Shown: in pieces, positions 33,552 through 43,111 of the stretch | Layout: the number at the start of each line of letters is the position of its first letter | Numbering within the stretch: the first letter of the stretch is position 1 | NCBI GenBank assembly: GCA_964547905.1 | Contig: CAZJPN010000036.1 | Span: forward strand, 9,135-73,134 | From: JAJYLM01 sp964547905 | GTDB lineage: Bacteria > JAMCPX01 | DNA: 64,000 nt | Direction of reading: 5' to 3' | The notes under the pieces: model-generated | Databases searched by the model: none | What the model was told of the DNA's origin: nothing | Seen by the model: only the letters and a program-made list of their open reading frames with translations | Position numbers and translations under genes: made by a program

Positions 33552-34784
33552 ATGAAACACTCAATATTTTTGACGATAATGGTTAGTTTGTTGTTAGCTG
33601 GTAATGTGTTGGCAGCTATGCCATCGGATAGTGGAGGGAGTGGGCTTATTGTTACGAGGACCCCTGATGTTTTGTCAAGAAATGCATGGAATGTCAGTGC
33701 TTTTTTCGGCTACACAGCGCATTATACTCCGTCAGATTATGGGTATCCAGCAGGTTACAATAGGGATTGGGCTGACACAAACGTATCAGGCATATTTAAC
33801 TATGGGTTTTTGGATAATTTGGAGGGTGGTATTGTATTTCCTGTAGATATTAGTGGAGGGCCGAAGTTAGAAAGCGGCATACAAAACGTAGATGTACTTG
33901 GTAAGTACAGATTTTTAAACGGGGAAACGACGCCAATCTCTTTAGCTGCGACATTAGTAGTAGGGATCCCTTCTGCAAGCACAGGTAGTGTTCTTGGTAG
34001 TGGTGATACGAATGTTGGTATAGAGGCTGATTTTGGATACAGAATAGCTGGAAGCGAAAGAAATATGCTCTATTGGGATGTGGGATTTAAACAGGGTGAT
34101 TATTTTGACAAGGCACAGCCAGCGAAAGGATATCAGTATGTTCCGATAATTCTAGCGTCATTAAGTTATGAGTACGCTATTCTGCTTGAAAAAGCATACA
34201 TCAGTGTAGAATTCGTTGGACAGGCTGCCAATCCCGGTACAAGTTCTGGCTCTACAGATATTCTTCCCGGAGATGAAGACCTTTACGGATTAGTGGGAAT
34301 CAGATATCTTCCGACAAGGTTTATAGCTTTGACGCTTGGTGGGGGAGGAGGGTTGCCCGACCCTGTCCGAACAGATACCAATTATCTTGCCACAATAGGT
34401 GTTTCTTATTTATTTAACCAAACTAAAAGCGAAGCGAGTGGATTCGTATATCAAAAGGCATCCTTACCGAAGCCTGAGAAGCCGGCTGGTATGGCGACTG
34501 AACCAAAAATTGTTGTTGTGAATGGTTGCTCCTCAGGGGATAAATCCCAATTCTTTGCACAAAAAATAAAATCATCCGGTTTTAATGTCATAGAAGTGGG
34601 CAGAGCTCCTACACTTAATTATAATGACTCTGTTGTTATATTTAGCGACCCATATTACAGCCAGGCAGTGAATATTTTACGCTTGATTCCCGGGAGTGAA
34701 AAATTGGCAAAATCAAAAGTAAAAAATCCTGCTTATGATATATATGTTGTAATAGGATGCAGTGGTGTTGCAAACGCAAAATAA
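33552..34784 (+). CDS. Outer-membrane beta-barrel protein with a C-terminal LytR_C-like domain
   Basis: A 410-residue exported protein. Residues 1-21 form a signal peptide (KHSIFLTIMVSLLLAGNVLA, cut before AMPSD). Residues about 30-295 are strand-rich with aromatic girdles (NVSAFFGYTAHY, LDNLEGGIVFPVDI, NVDVLGKYRFL, NVGIEADFGYRI, YLATIGVSYLFNQ), the look of a transporter-type or MetA-like barrel. After a Pro/Lys linker (SLPKPEKPAGM) a soluble domain starts at KIVVVNGCSSGDKSQFFAQK and ends DIYVVIGCSG; the V-x-N-G-(x)n-G-F-x-V pattern matches the LytR_C domain. The pairing is unusual. Function unknown; perhaps a barrel tied to cell-wall attachment in the periplasm. It has its own promoter-like site and is followed by a weak hairpin before rho. 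Confidence 0.65.
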   Translation: MKHSIFLTIMVSLLLAGNVLAAMPSDSGGSGLIVTRTPDVLSRNAWNVSAFFGYTAHYTPSDYGYPAGYNRDWADTNVSGIFNYGFLDNLEGGIVFPVDISGGPKLESGIQNVDVLGKYRFLNGETTPISLAATLVVGIPSASTGSVLGSGDTNVGIEADFGYRIAGSERNMLYWDVGFKQGDYFDKAQPAKGYQYVPIILASLSYEYAILLEKAYISVEFVGQAANPGTSSGSTDILPGDEDLYGLVGIRYLPTRFIALTLGGGGGLPDPVRTDTNYLATIGVSYLFNQTKSEASGFVYQKASLPKPEKPAGMATEPKIVVVNGCSSGDKSQFFAQKIKSSGFNVIEVGRAPTLNYNDSVVIFSDPYYSQAVNILRLIPGSEKLAKSKVKNPAYDIYVVIGCSGVANAK

Positions 34785-34821
34785 ATAATATATAAGAAAA
34801 AGAAACAGCAAGAGAAAAAAC

Positions 34822-34849
34822 TTTACTTTTAAAAAATATTGTTTACAAT
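34822..34849 (+). promoter_or_regulatory. Possible rho promoter and leader
   Basis: TTTACT (34822-34827), 16 bases and TACAAT (34844-34849). The leader to the TTG at 34938 is about 80 bases and holds a small hairpin AAAGGC-GGAAA-GCCTTT followed by T (34864-34881). Such a leader could allow Rho autoregulation, as known for rho elsewhere, but this is only a suggestion. Confidence 0.35.
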
Positions 34850-34937
34850 ATACTTTAACAAATAAAGGCGGAAAGCCTTTTAACCGAAAGTAAATGTTAC
34901 AACCTTGTAAAAACATTATGTAAGAAGGTAGATACAA

Positions 34938-36197
34938 TTGAATCTAAAAGAACTCAAAACAAAATCCATAGCGGAACTTGCCAACATAGCTAAGGAACTA
35001 AATGTAGAAAATGCAATGAGTATGCGCAGGCAGGAGCTTATATTCGGCATACTTAAGGCCCAAAGTGCTAACAACGGTATTATATATGGGGAAGGCGTAC
35101 TTGAAATACTTCCCGATGGATACGGATTTTTAAGATCCTCGGATTATAATTATTTGCCGGGTCCTGATGATATATATGTCTCGCCATCCCAGATAAGAAA
35201 GTTTGGTATCAGAACGGGTGATGTAGTAACAGGGCAGATAAGACAACCCAAGGAAGGGGAAAAATATTTTGCACTTGTAAAGGTCGAAAGTATAAACAAT
35301 GATGATCCCGAGGTTGCAAGAAACAAGATCCTTTTTGATAACCTTACCCCGCTTTATCCGGAAGAAAAATTTAAGCTTGAATACAACCATTCCGAGCTTT
35401 CGACGAGGATTATAGATCTTCTTGCTCCAATAGGAAAGGGCCAGCGTGGGCTTATAGTAGCACAGCCAAGAACGGGTAAAACTATTCTTTTACAGCACAT
35501 AGCAAACGCTATTATCAAAAATCACCCCGAGGTTCATCTCATAGTACTCCTGATAGATGAAAGACCCGAAGAGGTTACGGACATGCAGAGGTCTGTTAAA
35601 GGTGAAGTTATAAGTTCTACTTTTGATGAGCCTGCACAAAGGCATGTTCAGGTTGCTGATATGGTTCTTGAAAAAGCAAAGAGGCTTGTAGAACACGGCC
35701 GTGATGTTGTTATACTGCTTGACAGTATAACCAGACTTGCGAGAGCACATAATACAATCGTTCCCGCAAGTGGCAAGGTTTTGTCTGGCGGTGTAGATGC
35801 GAATGCACTCCAGAGACCAAAGAGGTTTTTTGGTGCAGCAAGAAATATAGAAGAGGGCGGCAGTCTTACTATTATGGCGACAGCACTTATAGATACAGGT
35901 AGCCGCATGGACGAGGTAATTTTCGAGGAGTTCAAAGGTACGGGTAATATGGAGATCGTTCTGGATAGGAGGCTCGCCGATAAAAGAGTTTTCCCTGCGA
36001 TGGATATAAGCAAATCCGGAACAAGAAAGGAAGAACTTTTAATAGATAAAAATGTTATCAATAAACTGTGGGTGTTGAGAAAAGTCCTGCAGCCTATGGG
36101 CGTTGTGGAAGCCATGGAGTTCTTGATAGATAAGATGACAAAAACAAAAACGAATAAAGATTTCCTTGACTCAATGAACAAAGTTGATCTTGATTAG
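34938..36197 (+). CDS. rho: Transcription termination factor Rho
   Basis: A 419-residue hexameric RNA helicase. N-terminal Rho-N helices (LKELKTKSIAELANIAKEL) and the cold-shock-like RNA-binding fold (GEGVLEILPDGYGFLRS) precede the ATPase, with GKGQRGLIVAQPRTGKTILL as Walker A, LIDERPEEVTDMQRSVKGEV as the Q-loop region and VVILLDSITRLARAHN as Walker B. ALQRPKRFFGAARNIEEGGS is the R-loop. Start is TTG with AGAAGGTAG upstream. It is followed by rpmE, prfA and prmC, a common order. Confidence 0.97.
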   Translation: MNLKELKTKSIAELANIAKELNVENAMSMRRQELIFGILKAQSANNGIIYGEGVLEILPDGYGFLRSSDYNYLPGPDDIYVSPSQIRKFGIRTGDVVTGQIRQPKEGEKYFALVKVESINNDDPEVARNKILFDNLTPLYPEEKFKLEYNHSELSTRIIDLLAPIGKGQRGLIVAQPRTGKTILLQHIANAIIKNHPEVHLIVLLIDERPEEVTDMQRSVKGEVISSTFDEPAQRHVQVADMVLEKAKRLVEHGRDVVILLDSITRLARAHNTIVPASGKVLSGGVDANALQRPKRFFGAARNIEEGGSLTIMATALIDTGSRMDEVIFEEFKGTGNMEIVLDRRLADKRVFPAMDISKSGTRKEELLIDKNVINKLWVLRKVLQPMGVVEAMEFLIDKMTKTKTNKDFLDSMNKVDLD

Positions 36198-36212
36198 AAA
36201 ACCGGAGGTAAA

Positions 36213-36440
36213 ATGAAAAAAGGTATACATCCTAACTATGTAAAAGCTATGATAAAATGTGCATGTGGAAATGTCATAGAAACACGATCGACAAAGGGCG
36301 ATTATACAGTGGAGATCTGCTCGAACTGTCATCCGTTCTTTACTGGCAAACAAAAATTTGTTGATTCTGCAGGTATGGTCGAGAAGTTCCAAAGGAAGTA
36401 CAGCAAAAAGGCCGACAAAAAAGTATCGAAAATAAACTAA
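36213..36440 (+). CDS. rpmE: 50S ribosomal protein L31
   Basis: A 75-residue L31 of the zinc-binding type: two cysteine pairs (CACGN and CSNCH) flank the core HPNYVKAMIKCACGNVIETR, and HPFFTGKQKFVDSAGMVEKF is the family signature. A good GGAGG lies nine bases before the ATG. It follows rho by 15 bases. The C-terminus is Lys-rich (KKADKKVSKIN). Confidence 0.96.
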   Translation: MKKGIHPNYVKAMIKCACGNVIETRSTKGDYTVEICSNCHPFFTGKQKFVDSAGMVEKFQRKYSKKADKKVSKIN

Positions 36441-36486
36441 GCCATATCCTCGTATAAATAAGGCATGATTCCGGGTAATAAGGTAT

Positions 36487-36636
36487 ATGGCTATTGGAAA
36501 GCTTAAACTTGCAAGATCAACAGAACCCGCGATTTTCGAGAGATCAAACCCGGCCCGCATCATTGTTTTATTGAGAACGAGTTATTTTTTCTGCGGCAAA
36601 TTAAAAGGAATCATACCCTTTTACAAAGGCTTGTAA
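36487..36636 (+). CDS. Possible small protein between rpmE and prfA
   Basis: A 49-residue frame starting MAIGKLKLARSTEPA and ending IPFYKGL stops one base before the prfA ATG. An AAGG precedes the ATG with a short spacer. The sequence is basic (about nine K/R) with a moderately hydrophobic centre (ARIIVLLRTSYFF). No family is recognised, and the frame may be chance; some bacteria carry a DUF1385 gene at this place, but this frame does not resemble it. Confidence 0.2.
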   Translation: MAIGKLKLARSTEPAIFERSNPARIIVLLRTSYFFCGKLKGIIPFYKGL

Positions 36637-36637
36637 C

Positions 36638-37711
36638 ATGTTTGAAAATATCGAAAAGGTTTTACAGCGTTATAATCAGCTCAGCTCTTTATTAACCGAA
36701 CCGGAAGTTTTTAATGATCCGAAAGCATACACCAGATATATCAAAGAAAAAAACGAGATAGAACCTCTTGCATTAACTTATCAAGCATACAAAGAATTAG
36801 AAAAGAGTATAGAATCTACAAAACAATTACTCAATACAGGCGAAGATGACATAAAACTCCTTGCAAAGGAAGAACTGCAATCTTTAGAGAAACAGAAAGA
36901 GTCGGTTGAGAATAAGCTCAAAGAACTGATCCTGCCCAATGACCCTCTGGATTCTAAAAATGTATTGCTCGAAATACGTGCAGGTGCCGGTGGTGAAGAG
37001 TCCGCTCTTTTTGCAGGGGATTTATTAAAAATGTATCTGAAGTATGCAGAGAAGAAAAAATGGCGTACAGAGATTTTAAGCGAGAATATAACCGGTATGG
37101 GTGGGTATAAAGAAATTATTGTGCTTATAGAGGGAGAAAGGGTTTACAGTAGATTGAAATTCGAAAGCGGCGTTCATAGGGTTCAAAGGGTTCCTAAAAC
37201 AGAAGCAAGCGGACGGGTACACACATCAACTGCAACGGTTGCAATACTACCGGAGGCCGATGATGTGGAAATCGATGTTAAAGCGGATGATTTGAGAATA
37301 GATACATTCAGGGCTGGAGGTCATGGGGGGCAGAATGTTAATAAACTCGAAACAGCCATAAGAATAACACATATACCCACAGGCATGGTTGTTGTATGTC
37401 AGGATGAACGTTCTCAGTACCAGAACAGGATAAAGGCAATGAAAATAATAAAATCGCGGTTGCTGACCATGAATATAGAAAAACAGACATCTGAAAGAGC
37501 ACTGGATAGAAAGAATCAGGTTGGTACGGGGGATCGCAGTGAAAAGATTAGAACATATAATTTTCCTCAAAACAGGATCACAGATCACAGAATCAACTAT
37601 ACAGTTTATGCGTTAAACTCGGTTCTATCAGGAGAAATTGATGAATTTATAGACGCACTTACCGCCTTCTACAGGGCAAATGAGCTTGCCAACGCAATCT
37701 CTTCAAAATGA
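36638..37711 (+). CDS. prfA: Peptide chain release factor 1
   Basis: A 357-residue RF1 that releases peptides at UAA and UAG. The GGQ motif is in TFRAGGHGGQNVNKLETAIR, and the stop-codon-reading region is in RVPKTEASGRVHTSTATVAI (Pro-x-Thr type, as RF1). The N-terminal coiled helices (LEKVLQRYNQLSSLL-type start) are typical. It is followed three bases later by prmC, which methylates the GGQ glutamine. Confidence 0.97.
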   Translation: MFENIEKVLQRYNQLSSLLTEPEVFNDPKAYTRYIKEKNEIEPLALTYQAYKELEKSIESTKQLLNTGEDDIKLLAKEELQSLEKQKESVENKLKELILPNDPLDSKNVLLEIRAGAGGEESALFAGDLLKMYLKYAEKKKWRTEILSENITGMGGYKEIIVLIEGERVYSRLKFESGVHRVQRVPKTEASGRVHTSTATVAILPEADDVEIDVKADDLRIDTFRAGGHGGQNVNKLETAIRITHIPTGMVVVCQDERSQYQNRIKAMKIIKSRLLTMNIEKQTSERALDRKNQVGTGDRSEKIRTYNFPQNRITDHRINYTVYALNSVLSGEIDEFIDALTAFYRANELANAISSK

Positions 37712-37714
37712 AGT

Positions 37715-38569
37715 ATGCCTCAGCTGAATGACATATATGAATGGATAAAAACTTACACACGTGTTAAAAATATCCGCATCGCTTTATCAGAAACAAATAT
37801 TATAATCTCAAGCATAATAGGCATACCAAGAGAACATCTGCTCATACATAAGGATATTGTTTTATCAAACAGTTATGTTAGAAAGATCAAAAAGGCCATA
37901 AAAAAACGCAGTATCCATTATCCGCTGCAATACATCATCGGTTCTGTAGAATTTATGGGAATCGATTTTCTTATCACCCCGGGTGTATTAATTCCAAGGC
38001 CTGAAACAGAATTGCTTGTGGAGACGGTTTTAAAGTATATAGCAGAGCTTAAATACAAGACTATTCTTGACCTCTGTTGCGGTAGCGGGGTTGTAGGATT
38101 AAGCATAGCAAGTATAGATAAAAACACATTTGTAAGTTTGAGTGATAGTTCCGTGAGGGCTATAAACCTGACAAGTAAAAACAGCGGCAGACTTGGTCTT
38201 ACAGGTAAGATAAACCTTTATAAAGGGGATTTGTTTTCTAAAATACCTTTATCGTCAAAATTCGATCTGATTGTCTCAAACCCGCCATATGTCCCGCACA
38301 CCAGGATGCGGCATTTACAAAAGGAAGTATTGTATGAGCCTGTAAAAGCGATAGACGGCGGAGAAAAGGGTTTAGAGATTATCAAAAAGATTATTCAACA
38401 AGCAGGCAAATTTTTAAACGAGGATGGTATGCTTATGATAGAGCATGATGACACACATAAGAAATATCTGGAAACAATATGTACGGACGCAGATCAAGGT
38501 ACACTGAAGTACATCAAAACAATCAACGATCTCTCCGGCCTTCCACGCTTGAGCCTGTTTTCCCATTGA
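37715..38569 (+). CDS. prmC: Release factor glutamine methyltransferase
   Basis: A 284-residue S-adenosylmethionine enzyme methylating the GGQ glutamine of RF1 and RF2. The N-terminal helical domain ends near SIHYPLQYIIGSVEFMGIDF, then ILIPRPETELLVE-type sequence (PGVLIPRPETELLVE), the SAM site ILDLCCGSGVVGLSIA and the catalytic NPPYVP. The start ATG at 37715 has no strong Shine-Dalgarno but is coupled to prfA. It ends ahead of a 219-base gap holding inverted-repeat copy C. Confidence 0.94.
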   Translation: MPQLNDIYEWIKTYTRVKNIRIALSETNIIISSIIGIPREHLLIHKDIVLSNSYVRKIKKAIKKRSIHYPLQYIIGSVEFMGIDFLITPGVLIPRPETELLVETVLKYIAELKYKTILDLCCGSGVVGLSIASIDKNTFVSLSDSSVRAINLTSKNSGRLGLTGKINLYKGDLFSKIPLSSKFDLIVSNPPYVPHTRMRHLQKEVLYEPVKAIDGGEKGLEIIKKIIQQAGKFLNEDGMLMIEHDDTHKKYLETICTDADQGTLKYIKTINDLSGLPRLSLFSH

Positions 38570-38670
38570 TTCGATCAGAGGAGGAGCGATTCTAAACGAT
38601 TTTTTGCATGACATTTTCCAATACATTTTTTGAGTTTAATTGACTTTTCATATTTCCTACCATAGGAAAC

Positions 38671-38741
38671 TTTGTTAGAAAGAAAGAGTTTAAAAACTAT
38701 CTATTATCCCCATCGTAAATGCCGGGGCTTTCTAACGGGGT
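38671..38741 (+). repeat. Promoter-associated inverted-repeat element, copy C
   Basis: Left arm TTTGTTAGAAAG (38671-38682) and right arm CTTTCTAACGGGG (38728-38740). The interior TTTAAAAACTATCTATTATCC recurs in copy D as TTTAAAAATTATCATAGTACC. The right arm lies 48 bases before the TTG start of the large regulator. Nothing else is seen in this gap. Confidence 0.7.
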
Positions 38742-38788
38742 AAAAAATTATATGTGTATGCTGTTGTTGAAAGTGGAGGGCAATAACA

Positions 38789-41700
38789 TTGCAAACAAAT
38801 TCTCTTGCAAAGCTGCAAAGTCCTTCGGTGGGAACTGTTGTTTTCAGGAAGAGGCTGTTTCAGAAGCTTGATCAAGCAAGGAAGAAAAGGATTATCTGGA
38901 TTACAGGACAGCCAGGCTCAGGTAAAACAACTCTTGTTGCAAGTTATGTATCGGCACACAAACTTCCCCACGCATGGTATCATATAGACGGTTCTGATGC
39001 AGACCTTGCGACCTTTTTCTATTACCTGAGATATGTAGTTAAGAAAATAACACCTGCAAAACGCTCAAGGCTACCGCTTTTGACTCCTGAGTATCTTGCC
39101 GATGTCACAACATATACGCGTAGATATTTTGAGAATCTTTACAGCATGCTGCCCGAAGGTTTTGTTCTTGTGTTTGATAATTACCACGAGGTCAATAGTA
39201 ATCCGCTATTTCACTCTATTATGAATGAGGCATTGATGAGGGTGCCGGAGCACGGGAATGTCGTATTGATCAGCCGGACAGAACCCCCCGATACATTCTC
39301 GCGTCTCAGGGCGAACAATATGATGGAGATTGTCAGTAACGAGATGATCAAGTTTACACCTGAAGAAGCTGGCGAACTTATTAGGCTGCGCTGCGGTGAA
39401 AACCATACTCTTGAAACGGTCAAAAAACTCCATGATCGGACAGACGGTTGGGCAGCCGGAATCATCCTTATGCTCGAGCAGAATAAGGAGAGATTCGATG
39501 TCGCTTCGCAGGACGGCTTCAAAGACTATCAAGCTATATTCGACTATTTTTCCGCCGAGATTTTTGATCGGTTAGCGCCGAACATGCAGGATTTTCTTCT
39601 GAAGATATGCTTTTTCCCTTTCATCACCGTAGAGATGGCAAACAGGATGACGGACAGAAACACCTCGGAGCGCATATTGAACGAGCTGGTAAAGTCCCAG
39701 TATTTTACCATCAAACATCAGGATAACACCTATAAATATCACGACCTGTTCAGGGAATTTCTAATGGTGCGAGCAAAGGTGTATTTCAATGAACCAGAAC
39801 TTCAGCGTATCTATAAGCAGGCAGCAATGATTCTCAAGGAAAATGGGAAGATTGAAGATGCTGTAGAACTGTTTAAAAAGTCCGAGAGCGTGGCGGATAT
39901 TCGGGAGATTATTATAGGGCATGCACAGACATTGATAGCACAGGGCAGGAACAAGATACTTGATGCATGGATAAAAGCCATCCCCGAGAGGGTATTACAT
40001 CAGGATCCATGGCTTTTATACTGGCTTGGTGAATCGAGCTCTGTGTTTAATCCTGTTGAAGGTAGGTCATATTTTGAGAAAGCATTTCAGGGATTTCAAA
40101 AAAATGGAACCAATGCTGAAGGAGTTTACCTGGCATGGTGTGGTATTATTGAAACATTCTTCTATGAATTTGGTAACTACAAGCATACAGAAAAATGGAT
40201 TACTACAATGGAAAAAATTATCGCTAACCACCCGAAATTTCCTTCAAAGGAACTTAAAGCGCGCGTATTAAGCTTGATTGTTCAGGTACTAACGTTTCAG
40301 AAACCAGAACATCCAAAAATTAAAACATGGGCAGAACAGGCATTGTCGCTTTTAGAATATATCAAGGATCCAGACCTGCGAGTATATTATCTTTCCTATG
40401 TAACAAATTATTATTCATGGACAGGCAACATCGTTAAATTTGATTTGCTGATTAATTTAATGAAATCAATAGCAAAACCAGAATCCTTATCTATAAGGAC
40501 AAAGCTGCTTTACCAAATGTTTATGGCTGTACATGCACGCCACCTTTCTTTAAAGGAACCCTGCTTGAATGCCGTGCACGAAGCCCTTGCTATAGCTGAT
40601 ACGTACGGGGTGCATTATTTTGATCACCTTATCATGGCACAGGCGGTTTATCTCTTATTTGGGACAGGTGATATCAAAAAAATAGAAGAATTCCTGCATA
40701 TGATGGGACCCGTGGTTAACCAATCCAGTCTGCTTGAGGTAATACAGTATAATTCCATGCTCGGATGGCTTGATAAATTGAACGGCAATACGCAGAATGC
40801 AATACAGAAAATTGAGTATTCTTTGAAGCTATCGTTGGCTATGGGTTCACCTTTCCCTGAGGCTCTCATCCGCAGTGCACTGGCTGAGCTATATTACATG
40901 CAAGGTGATTATACGATCGCCGCCAAACATCTTAAGCGTGCATTCTTTCTCGGTAAAAAAATGAGAAGTTATATGCTCGAATATATGTCTTCTCTTTTAA
41001 ATATATCTTGGTTTTTTGATAATAATGTTTTTCATAATGAAGAGCACGGGTTAAAGCTTTTACGAAAAACAATGACCCTTGGTAAGAAATATAATATCAT
41101 TCATACTTTTCTGGAAACAAGGCAGATAAGGATACAACTGTGCATGAAAGCATTGGAAAAAGGAATTGAAGTCAAGTATGTCCATAAGCTTATTAAAAGA
41201 CTTGAGTTGACACCTGATGCATTCCCCATGAAATACGAGAACTGGCCGTGGGAATTCAAGGTTTATACATTTGGCGGACTCAAGATCCTAAAGGACGATA
41301 CAACCATGGCACTGTCAAGAAAGGCCCAGGTCAAGCCTATTGAGCTGTTACAGTTTCTTATTGTCAATAATGACAAATCAGTGGCGCTTGATCATATAAG
41401 CGGTGCTTTGTGGCCTGAGGCTCAAGGTGATTATGCATACCAGACACTGAATACAACCATACACAGGCTCAGGAAGATGCTTGGTTCAAACGATGCCGTT
41501 ATATTACAGTCAAGGAGGCTTATGCTGAATCCACAAAAATGCTGGGTGGATGTTGCGGCGTATGAATATCTTTTAAAGAGCATTGAGGGGCTTTTATCCG
41601 GCAATAACGAATCTACAAAATTATCTGACAAACAAGAGGAGATCAAAGTTCTGGAACGGCGTATCTTTGACCTCTATAAAGGAGATTTTTTTACACAGGA

Positions 41701-42007
41701 GTCCATACCGTCGTGGGTTATAAGTTTCAGGGATATGCAGCATGACCGATTTATACATTTTGTAGAAATACTTAGCGGTTATTATAACGATAGAGAAGAT
41801 TTTCACCATGCAATCCAAATTTATAAAAAGGGATTAGAAATAGATAATCAGGTAGAATTCTTTTATCAGCAGCTGATAATGCTGTATAAATCTTTGGGAC
41901 GCCGTGCCGAGGCTATTACTATGTATAGACGATGTAAGGTAATCTTATCTCAGACACTTGACATAGAGCTGTCGGATAAAACCAAGGAAATATATAGAGA
42001 CATTTAA
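38789..42007 (+). CDS. Large STAND/TPR transcription regulator with SARP/BTAD-type C-terminus
   Basis: A 1072-residue cytoplasmic regulator. The MalT-like N-terminal ATPase has Walker A IWITGQPGSGKTTLVASY near residues 37-54 and Walker B VLVFDNYHEV near 128-137; LVLISRTEPPDTFSRLR and WAAGIILM are typical of MalT-type NB domains. Residues about 350-800 look like TPR helices, with repeated Ala/Leu/Tyr spacing. The end differs from MalT: FKVYTFGGLKIL (near 825) opens an OmpR-like winged helix as in SARP proteins (LRKMLGSNDAVIL, DVAAYEYLLK), followed by a bacterial transcriptional activation (BTAD) helical domain reaching YRRCKVILSQTLDIEL. Start is TTG with GTGGAGGG eight bases upstream. It would sense an unknown ligand through the ATPase/TPR part. 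Confidence 0.85.
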   Translation: MQTNSLAKLQSPSVGTVVFRKRLFQKLDQARKKRIIWITGQPGSGKTTLVASYVSAHKLPHAWYHIDGSDADLATFFYYLRYVVKKITPAKRSRLPLLTPEYLADVTTYTRRYFENLYSMLPEGFVLVFDNYHEVNSNPLFHSIMNEALMRVPEHGNVVLISRTEPPDTFSRLRANNMMEIVSNEMIKFTPEEAGELIRLRCGENHTLETVKKLHDRTDGWAAGIILMLEQNKERFDVASQDGFKDYQAIFDYFSAEIFDRLAPNMQDFLLKICFFPFITVEMANRMTDRNTSERILNELVKSQYFTIKHQDNTYKYHDLFREFLMVRAKVYFNEPELQRIYKQAAMILKENGKIEDAVELFKKSESVADIREIIIGHAQTLIAQGRNKILDAWIKAIPERVLHQDPWLLYWLGESSSVFNPVEGRSYFEKAFQGFQKNGTNAEGVYLAWCGIIETFFYEFGNYKHTEKWITTMEKIIANHPKFPSKELKARVLSLIVQVLTFQKPEHPKIKTWAEQALSLLEYIKDPDLRVYYLSYVTNYYSWTGNIVKFDLLINLMKSIAKPESLSIRTKLLYQMFMAVHARHLSLKEPCLNAVHEALAIADTYGVHYFDHLIMAQAVYLLFGTGDIKKIEEFLHMMGPVVNQSSLLEVIQYNSMLGWLDKLNGNTQNAIQKIEYSLKLSLAMGSPFPEALIRSALAELYYMQGDYTIAAKHLKRAFFLGKKMRSYMLEYMSSLLNISWFFDNNVFHNEEHGLKLLRKTMTLGKKYNIIHTFLETRQIRIQLCMKALEKGIEVKYVHKLIKRLELTPDAFPMKYENWPWEFKVYTFGGLKILKDDTTMALSRKAQVKPIELLQFLIVNNDKSVALDHISGALWPEAQGDYAYQTLNTTIHRLRKMLGSNDAVILQSRRLMLNPQKCWVDVAAYEYLLKSIEGLLSGNNESTKLSDKQEEIKVLERRIFDLYKGDFFTQESIPSWVISFRDMQHDRFIHFVEILSGYYNDREDFHHAIQIYKKGLEIDNQVEFFYQQLIMLYKSLGRRAEAITMYRRCKVILSQTLDIELSDKTKEIYRDI

Positions 42008-42099
42008 TCCTGCATATCGATAAATTGATTGGTAGGGGAGAATTTAACCCACGCCTCTACTAAAAACTACGCTACCGCCCGTTTTGTTATTTCATGCAA

Positions 42100-42128
42100 T
42101 TGACATGCATACGGTTTAAATGTAATAT
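42100..42128 (+). promoter_or_regulatory. Promoter of the Ser/Thr kinase gene
   Basis: TTGACA (42100-42105), a 17-base spacer and TAATAT (42123-42128). The kinase ATG at 42141 follows 12 bases later, so the leader would be about five bases. The rest of this gap (42008-42099) shows no gene. Confidence 0.5.
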
Positions 42129-42140
42129 AGTAACCATGCC

Positions 42141-43106
42141 ATGACTCTAAAAAAAATCTCAAGATATGAAATAGAAAAAGAAATTGGTAGGGGGGCGATG
42201 GGTGTTGTTTATCTTGCCCACGATCCCATTATTAACAGGAAAGTTGCGCTTAAAACAATGGATATAGCCAATTCTCTCGATAATACCAAGAGAGAAGAAT
42301 TAACAAAAAGAATGCTTAAGGAGGTAAGATCAGCGGGTAGATTGAATCACCAGAACATAGTTACAATATATGATTATGGCGAAGACGTTCTCCCGTTTGT
42401 TGTAATGGAGTATGTCGAAGGTGAGTCATTGGAATCCTTGAGGAAGAAAAAAGGGAAATTCAGCATGAACGAACTATATCCTATTATAAAAGGCGTCGCA
42501 AGCGGTATTGATTATGCCCATTCTATGGGTATTGTGCACAGGGATATAAAACCCGACAATATATTGCTCACGAAAGATTATGTTCCCAAAATAACGGATT
42601 TTGGTATTGCGAGAATACTTGATACGTCTTCCACTCAGGACTCGGGCATAATAGGTTCGCCTTCTTATATGTCTCCGGAACAAATACTCGGTGGTCCCAT
42701 TGATTCGACCACGGACATCTTTTCACTTGGAGTGATGATATACTATCTCATAGCAGGAGAAAAACCATTCTATGGCAATACTCCGCATGCAGTGACCTAT
42801 AGAATATTAAACGAAGATCCGAATCCGCCCAGCTCCTACAATCCTGCATTAACGCTTCACGTAGACGGAGTTTTGTTAAGAACACTTTCCAAAAAACCTT
42901 ATGAGCGGTATAAGAAAGCCAGTGATGTGGTTGAATCGCTCATAAGGGCCAATTCAAAACAAACAGAAAAGCCCGAAGACACGATAAAATATGCAACATC
43001 AACCAAAAGGAATATCCTTTCGGAAATTTCGCATGTTGATACCATTATTGAAGAAGCAACAACAAATCTTAGAAGACATGTCTTTAATAAAAAACAAAAG
43101 AGGTGA
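42141..43106 (+). CDS. Hanks-type serine/threonine protein kinase
   Basis: A 321-residue soluble kinase. The glycine loop is IGRGAMGVVYLAHDP, the ATP-lysine is in KVALKTMD, the catalytic loop is HRDIKPDNILL near residue 133, DFGIARI starts the activation segment, and SPSYMSPEQILGG and TTDIFSLGVMIYYL complete the fold. The protein has no membrane helix or extracellular PASTA domain. A 60-residue tail (SKQTEKPEDTIKYATSTKR onward) is unassigned. It overlaps, in frame-shifted register, the next gene's start region, so it is coupled to a double-FHA protein that could bind its phosphorylated sites. It has its own short-leader promoter. The target is unknown. Confidence 0.93.
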   Translation: MTLKKISRYEIEKEIGRGAMGVVYLAHDPIINRKVALKTMDIANSLDNTKREELTKRMLKEVRSAGRLNHQNIVTIYDYGEDVLPFVVMEYVEGESLESLRKKKGKFSMNELYPIIKGVASGIDYAHSMGIVHRDIKPDNILLTKDYVPKITDFGIARILDTSSTQDSGIIGSPSYMSPEQILGGPIDSTTDIFSLGVMIYYLIAGEKPFYGNTPHAVTYRILNEDPNPPSSYNPALTLHVDGVLLRTLSKKPYERYKKASDVVESLIRANSKQTEKPEDTIKYATSTKRNILSEISHVDTIIEEATTNLRRHVFNKKQKR

Positions 43107-43111
43107 TTCAT

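Noticed and set aside
36171..36563. Minus-strand frame covering rpmE
   Set aside because: It lies opposite a real ribosomal-protein gene and shows the unusual composition of a shadow frame.
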